Position numbers and translations under genes: made by a program. A stretch of 64,000 nucleotides of DNA from JBJXFE01 sp046153875 (GTDB taxonomy: Bacteria > Planctomycetota > Phycisphaerae > Phycisphaerales > UBA1924): contig JBJXFE010000031.1 of the NCBI GenBank assembly GCA_046153875.1, positions 124,001 through 188,000 on the forward strand, written 5' to 3'. The notes below the pieces were generated by a model. It did no database searches and was not told where the DNA came from. It worked only from the letters and a program-made list of their open reading frames with translations. The first letter of the stretch is position 1. The number at the start of each line of letters is the position of its first letter. This document shows positions 8,090 to 16,645 of the stretch, piece by piece.

Positions 8090-8704
8090 ATGCCCCGCCG
8101 CGTCCTCCACGACCCGTTCTTCAAGCAGGCCAAGGCCGAGGGGTACCTGGCGCGGTCCGCGTACAAGCTCAAGGAGATCCAGGAGCGGTTCAAGCTCATG
8201 CCGCGCGGCGGGCGCGTGCTCGACCTCGGGTGCGCTCCGGGTTCGTGGCTCCAGGTCGCGGCCGAGACGGTCGGGCCGAAGGGCACGGTCGTCGGGATCG
8301 ACCTGACCGAAGTGCGGCACGACTTCGGCCCGAACGTCCGCGCGGTCAAGGGTGATGTGAACGCGATCGACCCCGGGGCGCTCACCGCGGCGGCGGGCGG
8401 CTTGTTTGATGCGGTGCTCAGCGACATGGCCCCGAACACGTCGGGCGCGGGGGATGACTTCCTCTCGGCCCGGCTCTGCCGGCGCGTGCTGGAGCTGACG
8501 CCGTCGCTGCTGCGTCATGGCGGGGCCTCGGTGATGAAGATCCTCGAGGGCACGGACTACCCCGACGTGCTGCGCGAAACCCGGGCGATGTTCGCGGCGG
8601 CCCGCGGGTTCAAGCCCAAGGCGTCGCGAGAGGTCTCGCGCGAGATGTACGTCGTGGCGACGGGGTTCAAGGCCCCGGCCGACGCTCAGTTGCGGAACAG
8701 GTAG
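8090..8704 (+). CDS. rlmE: 23S rRNA 2'-O-ribose U2552 methyltransferase (RlmE/FtsJ)
   Basis: Encodes 204 residues. RlmE methylates the ribose of U2552 in the 23S A-loop during late 50S assembly. The SAM-binding motif is LDLGCAPGSW (residues 44-53), and the K-D-K-E catalytic tetrad is visible as K26 (SAYKL), D112 (SDMAPN), K150 (VMKILEG) and E185 (SREMY). It begins 21 bases after iscX and is probably cotranscribed. Its 3' end overlaps the convergent FG-GAP gene by 19 bases. Confidence 0.95.
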   Translation: MPRRVLHDPFFKQAKAEGYLARSAYKLKEIQERFKLMPRGGRVLDLGCAPGSWLQVAAETVGPKGTVVGIDLTEVRHDFGPNVRAVKGDVNAIDPGALTAAAGGLFDAVLSDMAPNTSGAGDDFLSARLCRRVLELTPSLLRHGGASVMKILEGTDYPDVLRETRAMFAAARGFKPKASREVSREMYVVATGFKAPADAQLRNR

Positions 8705-10050
8705 GCGCGTCCGGCGAAGTTCGGGTGCCCGATCGCGCTCTCGCCCGGGGCTCCCGCGGCCACCTCACCTCTGGCGTTGGCGTTGGCGTCCGGGACGCCC
8801 GCGACGGCGATGCCGAAACTGCCGTCCACCTCGGCGTTGGGCGTGCCGAAGGTCTTGAGGCGCAGGCCGGTCGCGCCGGAGTAGACATGGACGCGCCCGC
8901 TGCTGGTCGGGAGCGCGCCCGGGTCTTCCTTCCACGCGCCGACGATGATGTCGCCGCGGGCGTCGCCGTTAATGTCCGCCACGCCGGCGACGGACACGCC
9001 GAAGTTCCCGTCCAGCTCGGGCGCGGGCGGGAGGAGCTTGAAGAGCAGCGCCCCGTTCGCGCCGGAATAGACGTGGGCACGCCCGCAGCCCAGCGGGCTC
9101 GCGCCGGGGTCCTCGTCGGGCGCGCCGACCACTACGTCGCCCCGTCCGTCGGCGTTCACATCGGGGACGCCGCCGACAGCCTCGCCGAATCGGCCGCCCG
9201 CTTCCTGTCCCGGGGACGCGAGCGTGCGGAGGCGCAGGCCGGTCGCGCCGGAGTAGATGTACGCCCGGCCGCAGTCCGTCGGGGCCGCGCCGGGGTCCTC
9301 GCCCGGAGCACCGACGATCACGTCGCCACGCCCGTCCCCGTTCACGTCGGCCACGCCCGCGACGCTGAACCCGAACTCGCCGTCGATCTCCGGCGTGGGC
9401 GGGAGGAGCTTGCTGATGAGGGCCCCGGTCGCGCCCGAGTAGGTGTAGGCCCGCCCGCAGTCGTCGGGGCTCGCGCCCGGGTCTTCCTTCGGTGCGCCGA
9501 TGACCACGTCGCCGCGCCCATCGCCGTTCACGTCGGAGATCCCCGAGACGGCGTCGCCGAACGAGCCGCCCTGCTCGTTCGAGGGCGACGCGAGGACGCG
9601 GAGGAGCTGCCCGGTCGCGCCGGAGAAGATGTACGCTCGTCCCGCGCCGACCGGCGTTGTTCCCGGGTCCTCGCCCGGGGCGCCGACGACGATGTCGCCG
9701 CGGCCGTCACCGTTGACGTCGGGGATGCCGGCGACCGAGTCGCCGAAGAGTCCGTTGGTCTGGGCGTTGGGGGAGAGGAGCGTGCGGATGAGTGCGCCGG
9801 ACGAGCCGCTGTAGACGTAGACGCGCCCGCGGAACGTGGCGGTGCCGCTCGGGCCTTCACCCGGCGCTCCGATGACCACGTCACCGCGGCCGTCGCCGTT
9901 CAGGTCGGGTACACCCGCGATCGCCCCACCGAAGAACCCCGATGGCGTCGGGTTGTTGGTGACGAACGACGAGACCTGCGCGTGGGCGGCGGCGGCCGCA
10001 ACGAACGGCAGGGCGCGGACAATCCAACGGCGGACGAACGGCGTGAGCAT
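8686..10050 (-). CDS. Secreted FG-GAP (integrin-alpha-like beta-propeller) repeat protein
   Basis: Encodes 454 residues. A signal peptide (MLTPFVRRWIVRALPF, then AAAAHAQ) is followed by seven FG-GAP repeats, each with a calcium-loop motif of the DVNGDGRGD type followed by VVGAPGE. Seven copies would close one beta-propeller. The last copy has lost most calcium ligands (ANANARGE). Between the loops are blades with GRAYIYSGATG-type segments. The protein is likely exported and may mediate adhesion or hold a surface scaffold, but the ligand cannot be told. The ATG at 10050 with GGAG upstream is chosen over the long open frame because it starts the signal peptide. Its 3' end overlaps rlmE by 19 bases. 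Confidence 0.85.
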   Translation of the reverse strand: MLTPFVRRWIVRALPFVAAAAAHAQVSSFVTNNPTPSGFFGGAIAGVPDLNGDGRGDVVIGAPGEGPSGTATFRGRVYVYSGSSGALIRTLLSPNAQTNGLFGDSVAGIPDVNGDGRGDIVVGAPGEDPGTTPVGAGRAYIFSGATGQLLRVLASPSNEQGGSFGDAVSGISDVNGDGRGDVVIGAPKEDPGASPDDCGRAYTYSGATGALISKLLPPTPEIDGEFGFSVAGVADVNGDGRGDVIVGAPGEDPGAAPTDCGRAYIYSGATGLRLRTLASPGQEAGGRFGEAVGGVPDVNADGRGDVVVGAPDEDPGASPLGCGRAHVYSGANGALLFKLLPPAPELDGNFGVSVAGVADINGDARGDIIVGAWKEDPGALPTSSGRVHVYSGATGLRLKTFGTPNAEVDGSFGIAVAGVPDANANARGEVAAGAPGESAIGHPNFAGRAYLFRN

Positions 10051-10226
10051 GGGGCGCTCCGATCGGGTTGAAGGCTGTCGCCAGCGGCGTGCGGGGCCCG
10101 GCGTGCGGGCTCCTTGCGGGTTGTGGCTGCGGGCCGCGAGCCGTTGGGTGGCGACGAACCGTAGCGCCGGATGAGGACGCCCGCCAGCGGGTGAACACGC
10201 CCCGAATGCCCCGCCTGCCGCACTCA

Positions 10227-10232
10227 TAGACT
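10227..10232 (+). promoter_or_regulatory. Candidate -10 (TAGACT) for the BatA/VWA gene
   Basis: TAGACT ends five bases before the GTG at 10238, and no ribosome site is present. Confidence 0.4.
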
Positions 10233-10237
10233 CCGCC

Positions 10238-12280
10238 GTGACGTTCCTCTCACCATTCCCGGCGATCGTGGCGGCGGCGATCTGCGTGCCGGCGCTGCTG
10301 GTGCTGTACCTGCTCAAGCTCCGTCGGCGGCCGGTGCGGGTCAGCTCGACGATGTTCTGGGCGGCCCGGACGCGCGACCTTCAGGTGAACGTTCCGCTCC
10401 GGTGGCTCAAGCCGTCGTGGCTGCTGTTCCTGCAGATGCTGATCCTGGCGCTGTTCCTGCTGGCGCTGGCGCGCCCCGCGCTCGACATGGAGGGCGCGCC
10501 GCCGTCGCGCATCGTGTTGCTCATCGACCGCTCCGCGTCGATGTCGGCGCGGGGCGGCGCGACGGAACCGACGAGGCTGGACGCGGCGAAGGCGGCGGCG
10601 GTCCGCGTGATCGATGACCTTGTCGGCGGCGGGGGAGAGGCGTGCGTGGTCGCGTTTGCGCACGAGGCGCGGGCGGCGACGGCGTTCCTGCGCGACCGTG
10701 GCGCGCTGCGGGCGGCGGTGAACGGCGTCGCGCCGACGGACCAGCCGGGAGACCTCGCCGGGGCGCTGCGGCTCGCCGGGGCGCTGCTCGCATCGGGCGC
10801 TCCGGAAAGCGGGAACGGCGAAGGCGCCGCGAGCCCGCGCGGGCTCGTCGCGCTCTTCAGCGACGGGTGGTTTGGTGGTGTCGGCGCCGGTGCGCCCGGC
10901 GGCGGGTTCGCGCTGAGCGGGGCCGAGTTCCGGTACTTCCGAGCCGGGCCCCCGGACACCGACGCACCCCCGGCGGACAACCTCGGCATCGTCGCGGTCG
11001 CGGCCCGACGCGACCTTGACGACCCGGGCACGGTGCGGGTCTTTGCCCGGGTGCAGAACGCGGGGGCCGCGGCGGCGTCGGTGCCGGTGGCGCTGATCCT
11101 GGAGGGCGAGGTCGTTGACCGGCGAGCGCTGACCGTGCCCGGCGCCACCACGGGGAGCCCGGCCGCGAGCGTGGGGGTCACGCTCGAAGCACGGACGACG
11201 GGCGGCGGGGTGCTGGCCGTCCGGCTGGAGCGCGACGATGCGCTGGCGTCGGACAACGAGGCCGCAGTGGTGCTGGCCCCCGCGGCGCGCCCGCGAATTC
11301 TGCTGATCATCCCCGACCTACCGGCGGGGGCGCCCCCGGGAACGGAGGGCCCCGAATGGCTGATCGCCGACCCGCTGCGCGAGCTGCGGGCCCGGTCGTT
11401 CCGCGTCATCACCGAGTCGGTGTACCGCCAGCTCGCGGCGTCGGAGTCGGGGCTGGGCGCGGACCTGGTCCTGTTCGATCGCGTGAGACCGGACCGCGTG
11501 CCGCCCGTGCCGACGCTGAGCTTCGGCGCGGGGGTGCCGATCCCGGGGGCGGACCTCGCCGCTTCGAACCTCGGCGGCACGTACGTCCTCGCGTGGGAGC
11601 GCGCCCACCCCGTGTTGAGGTCGGTGTCGATGGATGCGGTGTATGTCGCCCGACCGATGCGGGTCGTCGAGCCGGGGCCGGCCGGCGCGTCGCCCGGCGT
11701 GGAGATCACCGAGCTCGCTCGCGGGCGCGACGGTCCGCTGCTCCTGCTCGTGGAGGAGGGACCCACACGTCGGCTCGTCGCGGCGTTTGAGGCCGCCCAG
11801 TCCAACTGGCCGGTGGACCCCGGGTTCGCGGTGTTCCTGGCTGAGGCCGCGGACTACCTGACGCTCCGCGGCGAGGACCAGGTCGGCGGAGGCGCCGGTG
11901 CGACGTTCACGACCACAACACCCGTTGAGGTGACGGTCGAGGGTTCGCCCGAGCGCCTCGTGCTGCGTGGGCCGACGGAGATCGCGGTGCGCGTCCCGGA
12001 GGGGGGCGGCCCGGGCGTGCGCCGTCGGCTCGGCGTCGGAGTGATCGAACGGGTGGGCGTGTACCAGGCGGAGGGAGCGGTCTCCCCCGTGGCCGTGAAT
12101 CTGCTCGATGAGACGGAGAGCGCGATCCGGACGCGCGACGTGCTCACGGTGTCGGGCGAGGAATCGAGGGCCGCCGAGGGCGGGCGCGGCCCGCGCGAGG
12201 TCTGGCCCTGGTTCGTGCTCGCGGCGCTCGTGCTGCTGGGCCTGGAGTGGTTCCTGCACGCGTGGCAGATGCGGGCGTAG
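10238..12280 (+). CDS. BatA/VWA domain membrane protein
   Basis: Encodes 680 residues. The N-terminus matches the BatA aerotolerance-type domain: a first membrane helix, the RRRPVRVSSTMFW segment, WLKPSWLLFLQ and a second membrane helix. A von Willebrand A domain follows with the metal-binding DRSASMS motif (about residues 90-240). A long beta-rich region comes next, and a C-terminal helix (FVLAALVLLGLEWFLHAW) completes it. Such proteins work with MoxR ATPases, one of which lies at 16646-17716, in poorly defined envelope or metal-insertion processes. The start is a GTG at 10238 right at the first conserved residues. No DUF58 partner gene is present in the window. Confidence 0.85.
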   Translation: MTFLSPFPAIVAAAICVPALLVLYLLKLRRRPVRVSSTMFWAARTRDLQVNVPLRWLKPSWLLFLQMLILALFLLALARPALDMEGAPPSRIVLLIDRSASMSARGGATEPTRLDAAKAAAVRVIDDLVGGGGEACVVAFAHEARAATAFLRDRGALRAAVNGVAPTDQPGDLAGALRLAGALLASGAPESGNGEGAASPRGLVALFSDGWFGGVGAGAPGGGFALSGAEFRYFRAGPPDTDAPPADNLGIVAVAARRDLDDPGTVRVFARVQNAGAAAASVPVALILEGEVVDRRALTVPGATTGSPAASVGVTLEARTTGGGVLAVRLERDDALASDNEAAVVLAPAARPRILLIIPDLPAGAPPGTEGPEWLIADPLRELRARSFRVITESVYRQLAASESGLGADLVLFDRVRPDRVPPVPTLSFGAGVPIPGADLAASNLGGTYVLAWERAHPVLRSVSMDAVYVARPMRVVEPGPAGASPGVEITELARGRDGPLLLLVEEGPTRRLVAAFEAAQSNWPVDPGFAVFLAEAADYLTLRGEDQVGGGAGATFTTTTPVEVTVEGSPERLVLRGPTEIAVRVPEGGGPGVRRRLGVGVIERVGVYQAEGAVSPVAVNLLDETESAIRTRDVLTVSGEESRAAEGGRGPREVWPWFVLAALVLLGLEWFLHAWQMRA

Positions 12281-12298
12281 TCGCTGCGGCCGCGCGGA

Positions 12299-14179
12299 TC
12301 ACGGCGCGCCGCGATCGGCCCGATCCGAGCCGAGTCCGTCCCAGGCGGACGTGTCGAGCGCCATCCGCCCGGGCTCGAACTGCCAGGGGAGCATCGGGCG
12401 CGGCCAGGCCGAGTGGACACCCCGCGCGTCGGTGCGCTCCAGCCCGATCCGGAGGATTCCACCGGGCTCGATCGCGCCGTCCGGGAGAGGAACCCGCGCG
12501 ATCCAGCGGTCGCCCAGGCGCGTGACGGCGACGTCCGCGATCGTGGTGCGCGCCGGATCCCGCCCCGCACCGGGAGGTCCCTCGTCTACGGCTTCGCCCG
12601 ACCGCGACACCCGCAGCACGTGCCCCGCGCGTTCGAAGGGCCCGATCCACACCCGCACGACGTCGTCGCGCGCCGGGTCCGGTCGCCCTGTGTCGGGTGT
12701 GCGGCACTCGACGTGGGCCACCCACCGATCGGCCGAGAGGGTGGGGCCGACGGGCGCGACCGGCTCACGCAGCAGCAGGACCGACGTGATCCACGCGGCG
12801 TCATCCCCCCTTCCCGCGCCCGCGGGCGTCGGCGCTGCCAGGGCGTCCGAGGCCCCGGCGGACCACTCCCCCAGGCGCCAGTCCGTGGAGAAGGGCTCGA
12901 AGCGGAACCCGGGCGGGCGGGTCGGCATGTTCTCGCTCTCGGCGGCGCGTACGGCGGACCAGCGGCCCACGTGGAGCCGAACCGTGGGGCGCACGTGGCC
13001 CGGGCGCGTCCCGCGCTCCGCCGCTGACGGGACCATGACGCGCGCCACCGCCCCCGGCTCCACCGGCGCAAGGTCCGGCGGACCGGACGGCGGATCGGTC
13101 TCGGCCCACGCCAGCGTGCGGCGATCGGAGAGGTTCGCCACGCCCGCCGTGGCCATGGAGCGACCGGTGAGGCCGTCGCGCGTCCCCGCGTCGTCGATGA
13201 TCCACGCGGCGGCGGCGGGCTGATCGTCGAGCCACGCGCGGGCGCGGTCCGCGACCTCCCCCTCCGCGAGTCGGGGGTTGAGCAGGTCGGCCAGCAGCGT
13301 GTCGAGCGCGTCGGGCTCGCACGCCCAGACCGGCGCGACGACGCCGGCGCCAAAGCTGGCCGTCAGGACGAGGCGCCGGCGCACCCGTTCCGCCGCGTCG
13401 GCGTCCGCGCGGTGAAGCCGCGTCAGTCCGGCCCGCCACCGCGCCTCGGCCTGCAGCGCGAGTGATTCCAGCATCGGTTCGGCGAAGGCATCGGGCTCCG
13501 CGGGGGCGGACACGTTCTCGTCCGTGGTGTTCTCGGGCAGCGGGATCGCCTCTCGCGCGCCCGGCGGTGCGAACCCGCGCGTCAGAAGGCGGACGCGCCA
13601 GCGCCGCAGAGGGTTGGTGCGCTCCGGTTCGAGCCAGCGCTCGACGGCGGCGAGCCGCGCCGTGTCGGATTCCGGCGGCCAGGACGGAGAGGCCGCCGGG
13701 GGAACAAGCCGCGGGTCCGCCAGCCAGTTCAGCGCGACGCGCCTCCCGCCCAGCCACACGCCCTGACCGATCGCGTCGCCCGGCACGTCCAGCCGGACGC
13801 ACCACGACCCGACGCCCGCCGGCAGCACGTCCGCGGCGGCGGGCGTCGCGGACCATCGCCCGGGCGACGGCAGCCATCGTGGCCGCCCGTCCGGCGCGAC
13901 GCTGACCCACCAGAGCTCGGCTCCGACGGATCGCCCGTCGTCCATGAGGGCGCGGATCGGGCGCGCGGGGTTGATCGGCCCGCGGACATTAACCGGCAGC
14001 ACGAGGACCAGGCCCGGCGCGGCGTCCACGCGGCGCTCCAGCGGCTCGAAGGTCGCATCGCGCGGGCGGCGCAGCGTGCGACAGCCGGACGCGAGCAGGA
14101 CCGCCGCCGACAGCAGCATCAGTGCCGCGACCGCCCGGAAGCCGGGAGGACCGCCGGGGTTGTCGGGTCGGGTCGCCAT
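12299..14179 (-). CDS. Large hypothetical lipoprotein
   Basis: Encodes 626 residues. The N-terminus has a hydrophobic signal ending in the lipobox LLASGC, so it is predicted to be lipid-anchored. The rest is a long mixed protein without a domain I recognise: a segment with GLVLVLPVNVRGPINPARPIR, a helical middle with many Glu and Arg, and a beta-rich C-terminus ending in LPWQFEPGRMALD. It is convergent with the BatA gene and divergent from aquaporin. ATG 14179 is preferred to GTG two codons upstream. GATAAT on the minus strand ends nine bases before this ATG. Confidence 0.75.
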   Translation of the reverse strand: MATRPDNPGGPPGFRAVAALMLLSAAVLLASGCRTLRRPRDATFEPLERRVDAAPGLVLVLPVNVRGPINPARPIRALMDDGRSVGAELWWVSVAPDGRPRWLPSPGRWSATPAAADVLPAGVGSWCVRLDVPGDAIGQGVWLGGRRVALNWLADPRLVPPAASPSWPPESDTARLAAVERWLEPERTNPLRRWRVRLLTRGFAPPGAREAIPLPENTTDENVSAPAEPDAFAEPMLESLALQAEARWRAGLTRLHRADADAAERVRRRLVLTASFGAGVVAPVWACEPDALDTLLADLLNPRLAEGEVADRARAWLDDQPAAAAWIIDDAGTRDGLTGRSMATAGVANLSDRRTLAWAETDPPSGPPDLAPVEPGAVARVMVPSAAERGTRPGHVRPTVRLHVGRWSAVRAAESENMPTRPPGFRFEPFSTDWRLGEWSAGASDALAAPTPAGAGRGDDAAWITSVLLLREPVAPVGPTLSADRWVAHVECRTPDTGRPDPARDDVVRVWIGPFERAGHVLRVSRSGEAVDEGPPGAGRDPARTTIADVAVTRLGDRWIARVPLPDGAIEPGGILRIGLERTDARGVHSAWPRPMLPWQFEPGRMALDTSAWDGLGSDRADRGAP

Positions 14180-14187
14180 CGGCACGG

Positions 14188-14193
14188 GATTAT
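14188..14193 (-). promoter_or_regulatory. Candidate -10 (GATAAT) for the lipoprotein gene
   Basis: GATAAT on the minus strand lies nine bases before the ATG at 14179, with no ribosome site between. Confidence 0.35.
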
Positions 14194-14271
14194 CCGCGAT
14201 CCGAGCCGGGCGAGTTGCGGGCGGATCGGCGGGGTGTCAGACTACGGGCTCAACTCACGGGGAACGGCATC

Positions 14272-14967
14272 ATGAGCAAGCTCGCGCAAGGCTGCGTCGC
14301 CGAGTTCCTGGGCACGTTCGCCCTGGTGTTTTTCGGCGTGGGCTCGATCATCCTGACGCAGCCGGCCACCGGTGGGGCGGGGTCGCTCGTGACCGTCGCG
14401 CTCGCCCACGGGCTGATCCTGAGCATCTTCGTGACGGCGTGCATGTATGTATCCGGGGCGCAGTTCAACCCGGCGGTGTCGATCGCGCTGGCGGTGATCG
14501 GCAAGCAATCCGGCAAGCAGGCCGCGGCGTTCATCCTCGCCCAGTTGCTCGCGGCGGCGTGCGGCGCGGGGCTGTGGCAACTCGTGCTGGGCCCCGGCAC
14601 TGCGAATGCCGACGCGGTGAAGCTCGGGGCCACCATCGGGTCGCTCACGGTCGCGGGCGACACGCCCGCGGTGCTCGGCATCGAGGTCGTCCTGACGTTC
14701 GCGCTGATGGTGTCGATCCTGATGGGCACGGTGGACGAGCGGGCCCACAAGCTCGGCGGGTTCACTATCGGGCTGACGGTCGCGGCGTGCATCCTGGCGG
14801 CCGGCCCGCTGACCGGAGCGTCGATGAACCCGGCGCGGACGTTCGGCCCGGCGCTGTGCGGGCGTCACTGGGACATGCACTGGGTGTACTGGGCCGCGCC
14901 GCTCCTCGGGGCGACGGCCGCGGCGCTGGTGTACCGGAGCGTGTGGGCAGCGCCACGGGCTCGGTGA
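14272..14967 (+). CDS. Aquaporin / MIP family channel
   Basis: Encodes 231 residues with six membrane helices and two NPA half-helices: SGAQFNPAVS and GASMNPARTFGPAL. The N-terminus AEFLGTFALVFFGVGS is also diagnostic. The short length and the ARTFGPAL after the second NPA favour a water channel over a glycerol facilitator, though substrate cannot be settled by eye. The ATG at 14272 is preceded by CGGGGAACGG as a weak ribosome site; the longer frame upstream overlaps the divergent lipoprotein gene and is rejected. Confidence 0.92.
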   Translation: MSKLAQGCVAEFLGTFALVFFGVGSIILTQPATGGAGSLVTVALAHGLILSIFVTACMYVSGAQFNPAVSIALAVIGKQSGKQAAAFILAQLLAAACGAGLWQLVLGPGTANADAVKLGATIGSLTVAGDTPAVLGIEVVLTFALMVSILMGTVDERAHKLGGFTIGLTVAACILAAGPLTGASMNPARTFGPALCGRHWDMHWVYWAAPLLGATAAALVYRSVWAAPRAR

Positions 14968-15177
14968 AACTCCGGGGCGAATGGGTGCCGGGGTCCACGT
15001 GGGACGGTCGTTGGGGGCCTGACGCGCCGGGCAACTCGGGGGCGCCGGCGTGGGCGAGGAGGCGCGGGAGAAGTCGCACCGCCACAGCGGGCAGGCACGG
15101 CGACTGTTCGTGGCACTTCGGATCGTTAACCGTGATCGGGCGGCCCACCGAGCAACCTGTGCCACCCGCCATCACGC
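14968..15177. other. Intergenic region downstream of aquaporin
   Basis: A 210-base gene-free stretch between convergent genes. No clear terminator hairpin. At 15111-15120 it holds TGGCACTTCG, which recurs at 16607-16616 on the other side of the lower-GC gene. Confidence 0.4.
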
Positions 15178-16380
15178 TCAACCACCATCATCGCTCTTCA
15201 CTTGACGTAGCGCAACGGACCGCAAGCAACTCCCCCAGGCCACCCAGAGGCGTCCCGGTCGATCCTTCCCCTGCGACGCCACAACGCCACGATCCAAACT
15301 TGGATATCGGAGACGGCTGCGTTCGAGGATCATCTCATGAACGACCTTGCCGCGATCGTCCGCCACTTCCAACACCTTCTCCCCCCGGGGGCCTCGGCCG
15401 TCCTCATCGTTCACGGGCTTTACATTGAGCCTCGCTACATAGGCGTTGCTATCGAGTGTTACGCGCACTCCGACCCTGCGGCCAAACAGGCTCCGCCACT
15501 CGTCCGAGTCCTTGAGTACGGCACGTTGAGTGATGACCGGCGCCTTGTCTTGCTCATGAAGCACGTTCAGAACCGTCCACTCCTGAGCGCGACGACCGTG
15601 CGTGTAGCTGGCCAAGAGCTCAAAGGCACCAGACTCTGCAACGCCGTCGATCGCCACGATGTAGTTGACGAAGCGCGCCCGGGGAACGGGCTCGCTGCAC
15701 AGCAGCTCTCCACTGCGATCGTACATCACCACGTTACCGCGACTTCCGATCGCCACGGCGATGCCTGGAGCCTGATCCGGCTGCAGGCGACACATGGCTT
15801 CATCCGTATTGATGCGAGCCCACGGCCGTTCCTCGAGCGTAGCGCCGTCGGTCGAGAGCACCATGGCTTGAGCGGCCCATGCCAGTCTCACGACGAAGGC
15901 GCTCTGGCCGTTGTCAAGCGTCACGGGCAGCACGAGTTCTACGTTACCGACGTTCTGATCGAGCGTGATCCCCCATGCGCGCTGTCCGCGTTCCTCGAAC
16001 ATGGACATCGTCGATCTGCCGTTTTCCTCGAAGGTGACGATGCTCGGGGTCGAGCGCCCGTGGAGCTGCACGAATCGGTGGTTCCCGCGGGGACCGCCGG
16101 AGTCCTGCATGGGCGGATCCATTCGGCTTTTCCAGAGAACCTCGCCGGCCGGATCCACAGCGACCACGGACCCCCAGAACGCGACCAGTAACCGGGGAGC
16201 GTGCTCGGACGTCTCGTCGACGTACAGGTCCGTGATCGCGCCACACTCGGGATAATCCAGGACCAGCTTGGCCTCGCTTCGCACCGAGATCGGAGCATCA
16301 CGCTCCTCTTGAGCAACGGCGACAGTGGTCGGCAGCGCGACGGCCGCTGCGACGAGAAGCGCGACGGATGGCCCGATCAT
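15178..16380 (-). CDS. Secreted beta-propeller-like hypothetical protein, lower GC
   Basis: Encodes 400 residues. A clear signal peptide (MIGPSVALLVAAAVALP ending AVAQ) is followed by a strand-rich protein with recurring hydrophobic strand/turn patterns such as LLVAFWGSVVAVDPAGEVLW and VVMYDRSGELL. These resemble PQQ-like or WD-like propeller blades, but no repeat is regular enough to name. The ATG at 16380 has a strong GGGGGAGG ribosome site. Sampled stretches are about 57-60% GC, clearly below the neighbours, and codon use is less biased, so it may be a recent arrival. Function unknown. Confidence 0.7.
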   Translation of the reverse strand: MIGPSVALLVAAAVALPTTVAVAQEERDAPISVRSEAKLVLDYPECGAITDLYVDETSEHAPRLLVAFWGSVVAVDPAGEVLWKSRMDPPMQDSGGPRGNHRFVQLHGRSTPSIVTFEENGRSTMSMFEERGQRAWGITLDQNVGNVELVLPVTLDNGQSAFVVRLAWAAQAMVLSTDGATLEERPWARINTDEAMCRLQPDQAPGIAVAIGSRGNVVMYDRSGELLCSEPVPRARFVNYIVAIDGVAESGAFELLASYTHGRRAQEWTVLNVLHEQDKAPVITQRAVLKDSDEWRSLFGRRVGVRVTLDSNAYVARLNVKPVNDEDGRGPRGEKVLEVADDRGKVVHEMILERSRLRYPSLDRGVVASQGKDRPGRLWVAWGSCLRSVALRQVKSDDGG

Positions 16381-16645
16381 CGGCTGTCCTCCCCCTTGCG
16401 ACGATCAGTCACGGGGCTGATCGTGCTTGGCCGCCCGGACCGCCGGGGCGGCGTTGGTCATACGAGAAGTCTACCACGCAGTCGCCGCGCGAAACCCACG
16501 CTCAACTCGATCGTCCGAAGGCGGCGGAACGGCCCCCGGTGAATGCACCGGCGTCCGCCCGAGTGGCGGAGCCTCCACCGCGATCAGTCGCTGCGGCATC
16601 TGATCATGGCACTTCGAGTCGTCCGCGATGATCGAGACACATGCT
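16381..16645. other. Gene-free region upstream of the lower-GC gene
   Basis: A 265-base region holding the promoter and ribosome site of the 15178-16380 gene, and probably the 3' untranslated region of the moxR gene. No small ORF with coding character and no terminator were seen. Confidence 0.35.
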
